From an uncultured Psychrobacillus sp. (lineage in GTDB: Bacteria; Bacillota; Bacilli; Bacillales_A; Planococcaceae), in contig CAKQHO010000096.1 in the NCBI GenBank assembly GCA_934234185.1, positions 1 through 13,145 of the forward strand: 13,145 bases of DNA, in the 5' to 3' direction. This document shows positions 1 through 6,172 of this stretch, piece by piece. The notes below the pieces were generated by a model. It was not told the origin of the DNA. It worked only from the letters and a program-made list of their open reading frames with translations, and did not search any database. The number at the start of each line of letters is the position of its first letter. Position 1 is the first letter of the stretch. The translations under genes were made by a program, and so were the position numbers.

Positions 1-8
1 TCCTTGCT

Positions 9-32
9 CAACACTGTTAAGTAAAAGTGTTG
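9..32. repeat. Short inverted repeat at the left window edge
   Basis: CAACACT at 9-15 is the reverse complement of AGTGTTG at 26-32, with a 10-base loop. It lies 87 bases beyond the coaW stop. There is no clear U run on either side, so I do not call it a terminator. The rest of 1-118 shows no gene I can support. Confidence 0.3.
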
Positions 33-118
33 CCACCTACTAACTAACCGAACAAAAATAATCCTCTTTTAATATAACACGGGTTAGAAAATATTGCAAC
101 TAATAACCAGTAATCTTT

Positions 119-940
119 TTATAAGTTTTCCAATAATGCTCCAATCGCTCCACTATAGCCATGTTTTTCTAGGAAAATAGGATTTTTCCCTTTTAATCTT
201 GTATAAGAGGCAATAATTTCTTTTAATAGCTCGTTATCCTCTAGTGTAGAACCAATATAAATAATATCTTGTACACCATGGGCATCGGCAGATTGAATGC
301 AAAGCGTAGCGACTACTTCTCCAATAATCCCTTGTATACCTGCTAACAAATCAGCATCACTTCTTACTGCAGCATTTTTAAGTGAAATGCCACCGAAGTT
401 GCTTGCTGTTAAAGAGCCTTTTATAGGAAGCTTATTGTCTTTATATATATCACTCACCAGTATATCTATGGTAGAGCGTTCTCCTTTTTTGGATAGTGCA
501 ATGATTTTTTCAAAATCGGAAATTCCCGTCAAACTGATTGCCAAGCCTAATAATGTTCCCCCACCTACACCAGTACCTGCAATTCTAGTATGCTGGCGTC
601 CATTCATTTTATGTATAGAAGTACCTGTTCCTATATTAGCAATAATAGCAGAGGTCGTTTGAATTGCCTCCTGCTCGAGTTGAAAGAAAACCCCATTCAT
701 CGTTGCATCGAACTCTACAATGTAAGGTATGTCCTTCTCGGATAACAGAAAGCTTTTTAATTGTTCCGCTCGGCCACCAGTGAGGCAGATGGAACCAGTA
801 GGATGATGTAGATCAATCCAATCCTTTACTGCTTGGAAATTGGAGGATAGGAAATGCTCGAAGCTCATCTCCCCCTCTTCCTTCCAATATGCAATTTTTG
901 TTAACGTTCCACCTGCATCAATCCCTATTCTAGTAGCCAT
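119..940 (-). CDS. coaW: Type II pantothenate kinase CoaW
   Basis: This enzyme phosphorylates pantothenate with ATP, the first and committed step of coenzyme A synthesis in the cytosol. The 273-residue length matches the family (Staphylococcus aureus CoaW is about 267). The acetate/sugar-kinase-type (ASKHA) fold is visible: an N-terminal phosphate loop IGIDAGGTLTK (residues 5-15), VEFDA at 75-79 where E76 is the candidate catalytic base, NIGTGTS at 102-108, and the glycine-rich GTGVGGGTLLGL at 122-133. The start is ATG with an AAAGGGG ribosome binding site. It is the last gene of a minus-strand run, 22 bases after the DUF4870 gene, so the two are probably co-transcribed. No clear intrinsic terminator follows the stop. 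Known of the family: type II enzymes from Staphylococcus resist feedback inhibition by CoA, but I cannot show that here. The assignment is firm. Confidence 0.93.
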   Translation of the reverse strand: MATRIGIDAGGTLTKIAYWKEEGEMSFEHFLSSNFQAVKDWIDLHHPTGSICLTGGRAEQLKSFLLSEKDIPYIVEFDATMNGVFFQLEQEAIQTTSAIIANIGTGTSIHKMNGRQHTRIAGTGVGGGTLLGLAISLTGISDFEKIIALSKKGERSTIDILVSDIYKDNKLPIKGSLTASNFGGISLKNAAVRSDADLLAGIQGIIGEVVATLCIQSADAHGVQDIIYIGSTLEDNELLKEIIASYTRLKGKNPIFLEKHGYSGAIGALLENL

Positions 941-962
941 TGTAATTCCCCTTTGATCGTGC

Positions 963-1271
963 TTATTTTATCCAATTACCAACTATAGGGTAATGAAAGC
1001 TTTCATCAGTAAGAGCTCTAATAATTCCTATAATCGGTACGACAAATGCCATTATAACAAAGAATGCAAGCATTGGAATACCTATCAGAAAAATTACTAG
1101 AAAAGCCGATATTGTAATTAAAGCAGTCATTACAAGTTGGAACAGAACTGCTTCAATAGCTAATTTTTTTATTTCACTACTATCGATAACTAAAAATAGT
1201 ATGAATGGTACTAAAAATGGAGCAAACCAGGTACTAGCATGAAGTAAGACCTTTAATCCCTTGTGTTCCAT
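963..1271 (-). CDS. DUF4870 family small membrane protein
   Basis: The 102-residue protein has a hydrophobic stretch at about 8-28, then two further long hydrophobic stretches at about 41-64 and 66-86, separated by short charged or glycine/proline breaks. The pattern (N-terminal HASTWFAPFLVP, a middle segment after a charged EIKK loop, C-terminal PIVGNWIK) is that of DUF4870/Tic20-like small membrane proteins. Function in bacteria is unknown. The start is ATG with a clear AGGAGG site eight bases upstream. It lies 22 bases before coaW and 90 bases after the amidohydrolase, so it probably forms a unit with coaW. It may have its own promoter in the 90-base gap, but I see no convincing one. The link to coaW looks positional, with no functional hint. 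Confidence 0.8.
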   Translation of the reverse strand: MEHKGLKVLLHASTWFAPFLVPFILFLVIDSSEIKKLAIEAVLFQLVMTALITISAFLVIFLIGIPMLAFFVIMAFVVPIIGIIRALTDESFHYPIVGNWIK

Positions 1272-1339
1272 ATAATCGCCTCCTAACTTTTTGTCCCTCC
1301 AAGAAATACGTTTTCAAGGAAAAGACTTATGATTTATAT

Positions 1340-1360
1340 ACGTTTTAAAAAATAAAACGT
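1340..1360. repeat. AT-rich inverted repeat between amidohydrolase and DUF4870 genes
   Basis: ACGTTTTA at 1340-1347 and TAAAACGT at 1353-1360 form a perfect 8-bp inverted repeat around a five-A loop. A further copy of ATACGTTTT lies near 1306-1314. The stem is too AT-rich for a good terminator. It could be an operator or chance in an AT-rich gap. Confidence 0.35.
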
Positions 1361-1361
1361 T

Positions 1362-2876
1362 TCAACTTTTCCGGTAGACAACTTTGCCATCCACTACGGT
1401 CATTACAACTTTTCTTTCTAATACATTTGATTTTTCTATAGCTTCATCAAATACCGTGAAGTCTGCAGCATAACCAATAGAAATTTTCCCTCTCGCTTCT
1501 TCTTTGCCAATCGCCTGAGCACTCCCCGTAGTAAATAAGGAAACCGCCTCATATACGGACAATGATTGCTCTTTAAGCCAATTATTGTTAACAGCAGCAT
1601 GGATACCTAATATCGGATTAGCATCCTCAATTGGCGAGTCAGATCCTCCAGAGCACTCAAATCCGGCCTCAAGGAGTGTTTTCCATGCATATGAATAAGT
1701 TAACCGGTCCTTACCTAACCTCTCTTGAACCCATGGGAAATCTGACGAAACAAAAATAGGTTGGATATCAAGAACAAGTGGCAATTGTTTCATTTTATCA
1801 ATCAAATCTTCTCGTAAAACATTTACGTGTATTAGCCGATCCTTTTTTCCAGGAGGAACAGGGTAATCTTCTATAAGCTCTAAAATGATTTCCGTTGCCT
1901 TGTCGCCTATTACATGGACTGCTATATTTTCTCCGTGCTTTCGTGCGAGCTTGACCAATTCTCTCAGCTTCTCTTTAGTATGTACTGCTATCCCCTTGTT
2001 ACCTGGCTCATCTGAATATTCTTTCGATAGAAGAGCGGTCCTACCTCCAAGAGAACCGTCAATGAATATTTTCATCGCACCAAATTCGATAAAGTCCTCT
2101 TCCTTTTCATGAACCATCTGCTCAAACACAAGATGATGTCTAAGTAGATGGACTCGGAATCCCTCTTTCACAGTATTCCGATAGGCTTCTAAAGGGACAG
2201 TATAAGGTCCATAATAGGACATATCCTCTGTATGTACCCCAGTAAAGCCCTTTTCTTGAAGATCTCGAATGCTTCTAGCGATAACCTTAGAGAGGTATTC
2301 AGGGGTAACGGAAGGTATCGCATCCGTAATTAGCTTTTGAGCCTCATCATAGAATAGACCATTTAGTCTCCCGTCTTCATCTCTTCCAATTACACCACCC
2401 TTAGGGTTTTCTATAGTCTCGGAAATGCCGGCTAGCTCCATTGCTCTTTTATTGGCAACTAGTACATGTCTGCATATCCGCTTTAATACGATAGGCGTAT
2501 CAGTAAAATGCTGTAGGTCCTGCATAGTTATTTGTCGTTTTTCTTCTAATCTATTATCATCCCAACCTTCAGCTATATACCATAATCCTTTTGTTATTCT
2601 CTGTTCAATTCCTTTTACTATTTGTTCTATGGATGGTTCATGAGACAAGTCATAGTAAGAAAGCTTTTCTCCATGGCCGATTAAATGAATATGACTATCC
2701 ACAAAGCCTGGATACATAGCTGCCCCTTGTAGAGAAATTTCTTTCTCCGCAAATGGAGCAAGCTCCTCCTTCTTACCAACCATCGTAATGCTCCCGTTCT
2801 CCGTGAGGACTGCCTCCACTGTGTCCCCCTCAGATACCATCGTAATTATCTTGCCGTCAGTCCACATAACTTTCAT
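1362..2876 (-). CDS. YtcJ-like amidohydrolase (Amidohydrolase_3 family)
   Basis: Metal-dependent cytosolic hydrolase of the amidohydrolase superfamily, 504 residues, close to the usual length of YtcJ/NfdA-like proteins (about 520-540). Visible motifs: the HxH metal ligands in GFVDSHIHLIGHG (H62, H64), the family block KIFIDGSLGGRTALL (K269 is a candidate carbamylated lysine), AVHVIGD (H321), LIHVNVL (H350) and the terminal aspartate in GSDSPIEDANP (D413). A C-terminal beta-strand segment (ADFTVFDEAI) completes the composite domain with the N-terminal strands. The exact substrate is unknown; characterised relatives include N-substituted formamide deformylase, but I would not transfer that. The ATG overlaps the DUF1836 stop as ATGA and has an AAGGAGG site, so it is co-transcribed and probably translationally coupled to that gene. 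No signal peptide is seen. Confidence 0.88.
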   Translation of the reverse strand: MKVMWTDGKIITMVSEGDTVEAVLTENGSITMVGKKEELAPFAEKEISLQGAAMYPGFVDSHIHLIGHGEKLSYYDLSHEPSIEQIVKGIEQRITKGLWYIAEGWDDNRLEEKRQITMQDLQHFTDTPIVLKRICRHVLVANKRAMELAGISETIENPKGGVIGRDEDGRLNGLFYDEAQKLITDAIPSVTPEYLSKVIARSIRDLQEKGFTGVHTEDMSYYGPYTVPLEAYRNTVKEGFRVHLLRHHLVFEQMVHEKEEDFIEFGAMKIFIDGSLGGRTALLSKEYSDEPGNKGIAVHTKEKLRELVKLARKHGENIAVHVIGDKATEIILELIEDYPVPPGKKDRLIHVNVLREDLIDKMKQLPLVLDIQPIFVSSDFPWVQERLGKDRLTYSYAWKTLLEAGFECSGGSDSPIEDANPILGIHAAVNNNWLKEQSLSVYEAVSLFTTGSAQAIGKEEARGKISIGYAADFTVFDEAIEKSNVLERKVVMTVVDGKVVYRKS

Positions 2877-3433
2877 TCTTTTTCCTCCTTTTTCTGTGGA
2901 AGATCGTCTACTAAAAATTCAACTGCTCTTCTATAGAGGTTACTTATGTTAGCAAGCGTAGCAATGAGAAGTAGCTTTTTATGAAGCTCGTCCATAGATG
3001 TTGCTTCTAGATTTTTCTCAATAACATCAATACTAGCTAAGACATCCTTCTTATAATTTTCTTGTTCCTCCACCACTAACGAATAAAAATCTTCTAAATG
3101 AATGGATGGATTCTTATCTTTCAATGGATCAAGTGTCGTTTTGATATCATTTATAGATAAGGTGCCCTTTAACTGATAAATAAGGCTGATTAACATGATG
3201 TGTTCCTTCGAATATTTCTTATTTTTAATGGGAAAAAGAAGCTTGCCTTTCGCATAATTATTAATCATAGTCTTCGTCAAAACCTTATCCTCTTTATATC
3301 TTAAAGAATCATTAAACTTGGAATCAAACAATTGAATAACCTGGTCCATATATAAATCTATGTCTGGTATATCACTAGAAAGTAATGGCATATCTTGAGA
3401 TATTTTTTTCTCAATTTTTTTATAAGAACTCAT
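2873..3433 (-). CDS. DUF1836 domain protein, probable DNA-binding regulator
   Basis: Soluble, highly charged protein of 186 residues. It matches the DUF1836 pattern: an N-terminal LSSDIPDIDLYMDQV segment, then LTKTMINNYAKGKLL, an HTH/MerR-like helix pair, followed by KYSKEHIMLISLIYQLKG. The C-terminal half is helical with a conserved-looking NISNLYRRAVEF near the end. The fold suggests DNA binding, but no target is known to me. The frame is open ten codons further, to an ATG at 3463. I chose the ATG at 3433 because an AATGGAGG site lies seven bases upstream, and because a predicted promoter -10 box at 3465-3470 would put the transcript start at or beyond the longer start. Its stop overlaps the amidohydrolase start as ATGA. 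The gene is divergent from hlyIII, so self-regulation or control of hlyIII is possible. Confidence 0.85.
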   Translation of the reverse strand: MSSYKKIEKKISQDMPLLSSDIPDIDLYMDQVIQLFDSKFNDSLRYKEDKVLTKTMINNYAKGKLLFPIKNKKYSKEHIMLISLIYQLKGTLSINDIKTTLDPLKDKNPSIHLEDFYSLVVEEQENYKKDVLASIDVIEKNLEATSMDELHKKLLLIATLANISNLYRRAVEFLVDDLPQKKEEKE

Positions 3434-3464
3434 GAATAAACCTCCATTATTGGGTATATCCATA

Positions 3465-3493
3465 ATATTAGCGTATTCCTACATGGACGTAAA
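3465..3493 (-). promoter_or_regulatory. Predicted sigma-A promoter for the DUF1836-amidohydrolase operon
   Basis: On the minus strand, TTTACG (3488-3493) and TAATAT (3465-3470) are separated by 17 bases. The predicted transcript start near 3458 leaves a leader of about 25 bases before the ATG at 3433, which contains the GGAGG site. Confidence 0.55.
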
Positions 3494-3495
3494 CC

Positions 3496-3524
3496 TTGAC
3501 TATAACTCGAATCCTGTATATCAT
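3496..3524 (+). promoter_or_regulatory. Predicted sigma-A promoter for hlyIII
   Basis: TTGACT (3496-3501) and TATCAT (3519-3524) are separated by 17 bases. The -35 box is two bases from the -35 box of the divergent DUF1836 promoter, so the two promoters are back to back and may affect each other. Confidence 0.65.
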
Positions 3525-3526
3525 AG

Positions 3527-3549
3527 TATGTAGTTATTAAAACTACATA
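3527..3549. promoter_or_regulatory. Inverted repeat at the hlyIII transcription start, candidate operator
   Basis: TATGTAGTT (3527-3535) and AACTACATA (3541-3549) form a perfect 9-bp inverted repeat around a five-base centre. It begins two bases after the -10 box, covers the expected transcript start, and ends before the GGAGG site at 3557. A protein bound here would block hlyIII transcription. Alternatively it is a leader hairpin. The binding protein is unknown; the divergent DUF1836 product is one candidate. Confidence 0.45.
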
Positions 3550-3568
3550 TAGTGACGGAGGAGATTCG

Positions 3569-4216
3569 ATGCATAATTTTATAAGAGAGCCCTTTAATAG
3601 TTTGTCCCATTTTTTTGGTGCTGGATTAGGTATTCTGGGACTAATTGCAATGCTAGTTAAGGTGATCGAACAGGAAGCTACCTCACTGACTGTCACAGCA
3701 GTTATCATCTTTGGAATAAGTATGATTATGTTGTATGCCGCATCTGGTATCTACCATATGGTGATGACAAATGAAAATATCATTCAAATACTTAGACGAG
3801 TAGACCACTCTATGATTTACCTTCTAATAGCCGGAACCTATGCACCATTTTGCTTAATTACCCTAAAAGGAACTACTGGCTATACACTTTTCGCCATTGT
3901 TTCTGGGTTAGCTATTAGCGGAGTCATTTTTAAAATGATTTGGTTTAATTGTCCAAGATGGGTTTCAACTGCTCTTTACATAGCTATGGGTTGGATCATC
4001 ATTTTCTTGTTTTCACCGTTGCAGGAAAGCTTAGGCTTATGGGGAGTACTATATTTGGTGTTAGGCGGAGTATTCTATACAATCGGTGGAGTAATCTACG
4101 GTCTGAAACCTAATATCTCCTTTATAAAGCGTTTAGGATTTCATGAAATTTTTCATCTATTCATTTTGCTCGGGACAATTTGTCATTTCATCTGTATCTA
4201 TGTATATGTATTGTAA
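3569..4216 (+). CDS. Hemolysin III family (PAQR-type) integral membrane protein
   Basis: The 215-residue protein has seven hydrophobic segments (about 16-33, 40-58, 81-98, 104-123, 133-150, 155-176, 194-213), the usual size and topology of the TIGR01065/YqfA-HlyIII family, which is related to eukaryotic PAQR receptors. Family residues are present: SGIYH (S59, H63), RRVDHSMIYLLIAGTY (D79, H80), and HEIFH plus a further His near the C-terminus (H192, H196, H206), which form a zinc site in PAQR proteins. The name comes from a Bacillus cereus protein that lysed cells when expressed; the native role of most members is unsettled (membrane or lipid homeostasis, possible ceramidase-like hydrolysis). 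The ATG has a GGAGGAG site. It is monocistronic: promoter upstream and strong terminator directly after the stop. Family assignment is firm, function is not. Confidence 0.9.
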   Translation: MHNFIREPFNSLSHFFGAGLGILGLIAMLVKVIEQEATSLTVTAVIIFGISMIMLYAASGIYHMVMTNENIIQILRRVDHSMIYLLIAGTYAPFCLITLKGTTGYTLFAIVSGLAISGVIFKMIWFNCPRWVSTALYIAMGWIIIFLFSPLQESLGLWGVLYLVLGGVFYTIGGVIYGLKPNISFIKRLGFHEIFHLFILLGTICHFICIYVYVL

Positions 4217-4219
4217 GTC

Positions 4220-4251
4220 AAAGCGCCTCTGTCATTCGACAGGGGCTTTTT
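4220..4251 (+). terminator. Intrinsic terminator after hlyIII
   Basis: A stem with CGCCTCTGTC pairing with GACAGGGGC (one G-U pair) around a four-base loop is followed by TTTTT. It begins four bases after the hlyIII stop codon. Confidence 0.85.
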
Positions 4252-4301
4252 AATTTTCCTTTCATGCTTACCTATTTGTGAATTAGGGCAGATCAAGGCG
4301 C

Positions 4302-4330
4302 TTGCACATTTCTAAGTGAAAAATTTTAAT
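4302..4330 (+). promoter_or_regulatory. Predicted sigma-A promoter for the P-loop kinase gene
   Basis: TTGCAC (4302-4307) and TTTAAT (4325-4330) are separated by 17 bases. The predicted leader of about 45 bases contains a 7-bp inverted repeat, TTTGTTA (4349-4355) and TAACAAA (4363-4369), which ends at the start of the ribosome binding site AGAGGTGG. Confidence 0.55.
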
Positions 4331-4382
4331 AGTCACTCTCCCCTGCCTTTTGTTATTCTAATTAACAAAGAGGTGGAAAAGA

Positions 4383-4898
4383 ATGAAAACGAAGCTTATT
4401 ATTCTAAGAGGAAATTCGGGAAGCGGCAAAACTACAACTGCACTAGCACTCCAATCTTATTTCGGTGAAGGAACACTTCTAGTGTCTCAGGATGTTATTA
4501 GAAGAGAGATGCTTCTTGTAAAGGATCGAAAAGGGAATTTATCGCTTGATTTGATTAGACAAATTACAGAGTACGGGAAGGGAAAATGTCGTTACGTAAT
4601 TCTAGAGGGAATATTTACTTCAAGTAGGTATAGAGAAATGTTGTTGGGATTAATTCATTACTTTGAGGACAATGCTGATACCTATTATTTTGATTTAAGC
4701 TTTGAGGAGACGGTTAGAAGGCACAGTTCCAGAGATAAGTCTGGTGATTTTGGAGAAGACTCCCTACGTGAATGGTGGAATCCAAAAGATTATTTAGGAG
4801 TAGTGGGAGAAACTAATTTTACAGATGATATGACGAAAGAGGATATTTTCCGGTTTATTCTGGAACAAGCAGAACAACAAAAAATAAGCTTGAAGTGA
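4383..4898 (+). CDS. P-loop kinase-like ATPase (AAA_33 type), substrate unknown
   Basis: Small cytosolic P-loop protein of 171 residues. It starts almost directly with a Walker A motif GNSGSGKTT (residues 10-18), followed by LLVSQDVIRREML (D37 in the position of a substrate-binding or catalytic acid), a Walker B-like strand YVILEGIF (E75), and the helix SFEETVRRHSSR (107-117), an arginine-rich segment of the kind that forms the lid in small-molecule kinases. This layout fits the AAA_33/zeta-toxin/chloramphenicol-phosphotransferase-like kinases that phosphorylate a small molecule or nucleotide sugar. The phosphate acceptor cannot be told from the sequence. No antitoxin-like partner lies next to it, which argues against a zeta toxin. 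The ATG has a GAGGTGG site and a promoter of its own. The 3' end forms one arm of a terminator that serves the convergent gene. Confidence 0.8.
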   Translation: MKTKLIILRGNSGSGKTTTALALQSYFGEGTLLVSQDVIRREMLLVKDRKGNLSLDLIRQITEYGKGKCRYVILEGIFTSSRYREMLLGLIHYFEDNADTYYFDLSFEETVRRHSSRDKSGDFGEDSLREWWNPKDYLGVVGETNFTDDMTKEDIFRFILEQAEQQKISLK

Positions 4899-4917
4899 TA
4901 CTCCACCTCGAGCTTAT
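4879..4917 (-). terminator. Intrinsic terminator of the 78-residue protein gene, embedded in coding sequence
   Basis: Arms 4884-4897 and 4904-4917 pair over 14 bp with one mismatch and one G-U pair around a six-base loop. Read on the minus strand the stem is followed by TTTTTT (4884-4879). The proximal arm contains the stop codon of the minus-strand gene, and the distal arm with its U run is the last codons of the convergent kinase gene. On the plus strand no U run follows. Confidence 0.75.
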
Positions 4918-5150
4918 CTACCTTCAGGCTTTTCGATATCAAAGGAAAAGCTTGGTGGCGCCTGAAGCTTCATTCTTTCCAAATCTAGTCGAAGCTTTTC
5001 TGTTTCCATAATAAAATTCTCATTCTTTATTCTTTCTAATTCAAGCTGGTCCTTTAATACAGAGGCTTTTATCCTTTGTCTTTCCTCCAAATGAGACGTG
5101 ATTAATTTGATAACTGGAACTCCTATAATTAATAATACAATCCAACCCAT
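4914..5150 (-). CDS. Small membrane-anchored coiled-coil protein, function unknown
   Basis: The 78-residue protein has one N-terminal hydrophobic segment (residues 2-19, GWIVLLIIGVPVIKL), then a charged helix with heptad-like spacing (about 22-62, rich in E, K, R and L), and a short proline-containing tail (PPSFSFDIEKPEGR). The expected layout is a single membrane anchor with a cytoplasmic coiled coil. I do not recognise a characterised family; the shape recalls small Bacillales stress-envelope proteins, but that is only a resemblance. The ATG has GAGGT close upstream with AAAGGA further out. It lies 26 bases after the osmC-like gene, separated from it by a 10-bp hairpin, and ends at a strong terminator, so the two form a short operon. 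Confidence 0.7.
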   Translation of the reverse strand: MGWIVLLIIGVPVIKLITSHLEERQRIKASVLKDQLELERIKNENFIMETEKLRLDLERMKLQAPPSFSFDIEKPEGR

Positions 5151-5167
5151 TCTACCTCGTCCTTTCT

Positions 5168-5192
5168 AGCTACCAATTATTCATTGGTAGCT
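5168..5192. repeat. Perfect hairpin over the OsmC-gene stop codon
   Basis: AGCTACCAAT (5168-5177) and ATTGGTAGCT (5183-5192) form a perfect 10-bp stem with a five-base loop that contains part of the stop codon. There is no U run on the minus strand, so it is not a standard terminator. It could be an RNA-processing or mRNA-stabilising hairpin that tunes expression of the downstream 78-residue protein. Confidence 0.55.
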
Positions 5193-5620
5193 TTAATAGT
5201 CAATTCTACTTCTATTTCTACATTCCCTTTAACTGCTCTACTGATCATACATGTTTCTTCCGCCTTGTAGGCAATTTTTGTCGCAACGTTTAAATCCTTT
5301 GCTTCTGTCACGATAATGAAGGGACGATGAATTATCTTCTGATAAGTAAACACCCCGTTGGTCACATCTACATAGGCGATTGATTCTACCTCTAGCTTTT
5401 CTTTGGAAATCTTGCTTCTTTCTAGCATTGCAGCTAATGTAATAATATAACATGTGGCAGCTGCACCTAGCAGCATTTCATCAGGATTAGTACCTATTTC
5501 AGGTCCATCCATTTCCTTTGGGATGGAAATCTTTGTTTGTAAATTCTTTGCTTCTATTGTTCCAACATCATTTCTATTACCCGGCCAGTTCGCCTTTAAT
5601 GTAAATTGATGTACTGTCAA
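5177..5620 (-). CDS. OsmC/Ohr family peroxidase, SACOL1771-like subfamily
   Basis: OsmC/Ohr proteins are cytosolic dimers that reduce organic or lipid hydroperoxides with a cysteine pair, recycled by thiols. Here 147 residues begin MTVHQFTLKANWPGNRNDVG, the N-terminus typical of the SACOL1771 subfamily, with EMDGPEIGTNPDEMLLGAAATCY (catalytic Cys at 57) and EETCMISRAVKGNV (second Cys at 124). The strand TNGVFTYQKIIHRP between them is also typical. I place the start at TTG 5620 because AAGGAG lies nine bases upstream and the family starts there; the frame stays open to a GTG at 5662, but those 14 residues are not family-like and lie over the divergent gene's promoter. First gene of a two-gene unit with the 78-residue coiled-coil protein. 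Family is firm; the in vivo peroxide substrate is inferred. Confidence 0.88.
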   Translation of the reverse strand: MTVHQFTLKANWPGNRNDVGTIEAKNLQTKISIPKEMDGPEIGTNPDEMLLGAAATCYIITLAAMLERSKISKEKLEVESIAYVDVTNGVFTYQKIIHRPFIIVTEAKDLNVATKIAYKAEETCMISRAVKGNVEIEVELTIKATNE

Positions 5621-5647
5621 ACTAATCAACTCCTTATTATGAGGGTC

Positions 5648-5676
5648 TTGGAAAATTTCCACTTATCGATTATGAT
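5648..5676 (+). promoter_or_regulatory. Predicted sigma-A promoter for the small membrane protein gene
   Basis: TTGGAA (5648-5653) and TATGAT (5671-5676) are separated by 17 bases, about 25 bases before the ATG at 5702. It sits immediately upstream of the divergent OsmC gene. Confidence 0.5.
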
Positions 5677-5701
5677 TAGATACAGAAAGTAGGGGTTCCC
5701 A

Positions 5702-6073
5702 ATGTTAAAAAATTACGGAAAAGTTACAATATCCATTATATTATTATCACTATTTCTTTTAATTTTAGGTGTTCGCTATGTGCTTGGCCAAGAATTAGTT
5801 CTTCTAAATTTTGTTGCCTTTGCAGCATTTTCAATAGTAGTCGGTGTATTCGCAGGCGCCCTTCTTCTTTATAAATTAAATAAAGCATTTTATCTTTTTA
5901 CGATTGGACTTGCAATTGGTTTCATCGATTTATACCGTTCCTTCATTATGAATCCAAATGGGGAAGGTGATGTACTAGGAATTCTTTCCTTGTTCATCTT
6001 TACTTCCTTCGGATTAGTTATTGGTTTTATCGTAGAAGGAATTATGTATATCATGAAGAAAAGTAATGGATAA
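5702..6073 (+). CDS. Small integral membrane protein, function unknown
   Basis: The 123-residue protein has four hydrophobic segments (about 8-27, 32-57, 61-78 and 90-117), with a polar MNPNGEGDV loop before the last and a lysine-rich C-terminus (MKKSNG), consistent with a four-helix membrane protein. I do not recognise the family. The start is ATG with AGGGG six bases upstream. It has its own promoter and a strong terminator, so it is probably monocistronic. Its divergent neighbour is the OsmC-like peroxidase; whether they share regulation is not visible. Confidence 0.75.
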   Translation: MLKNYGKVTISIILLSLFLLILGVRYVLGQELVLLNFVAFAAFSIVVGVFAGALLLYKLNKAFYLFTIGLAIGFIDLYRSFIMNPNGEGDVLGILSLFIFTSFGLVIGFIVEGIMYIMKKSNG

Positions 6074-6086
6074 CCTTGTAATACGG

Positions 6087-6119
6087 AAAGGGCTTGGACA
6101 ATTATCCAAGCCTTTTTTT
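6087..6119 (+). terminator. Intrinsic terminator after the small membrane protein gene
   Basis: GGCTTGGA (6091-6098) pairs with TCCAAGCC (6105-6112) around a six-base loop, extended by a G-U pair and AAA/TTT, and is followed by a run of seven T. It begins 14 bases after the stop. Confidence 0.9.
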
Positions 6120-6172
6120 ATGGAATGTGAAAAAATATAATAGTACTTTCAAGAAAGGCATAGTAGCATGTG

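Noticed and set aside
1..43. Possible 3' end of an upstream plus-strand gene (frames closing at 22-24 or 41-43)
   Set aside because: Only 7-13 codons are visible and nothing in them can be recognised, so I cannot support a gene.
297..662. 121-codon plus-strand open frame opposite coaW
   Set aside because: It lies wholly inside the well-supported coaW gene, has no ribosome binding site and shows no family features.
1339..1365. Possible promoter for the DUF4870-coaW unit (TTGAAA and TATATA on the minus strand)
   Set aside because: The spacer would be 19 bases and the AT-rich inverted repeat makes such matches likely by chance.
1885..2643. Two plus-strand open frames of 72-75 codons inside the amidohydrolase gene
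   Set aside because: They are antisense shadows with no start signals, and their composition reflects the coding strand opposite.
3430..3708. 92-codon minus-strand open frame opposite hlyIII
   Set aside because: It runs through the start of hlyIII and both divergent promoters, and has no ribosome binding site or recognisable domain.
6136..6141. Exact TATAAT on the plus strand
   Set aside because: There is no -35 box at a fitting distance and no plus-strand gene downstream; it lies in an AT-rich gap.
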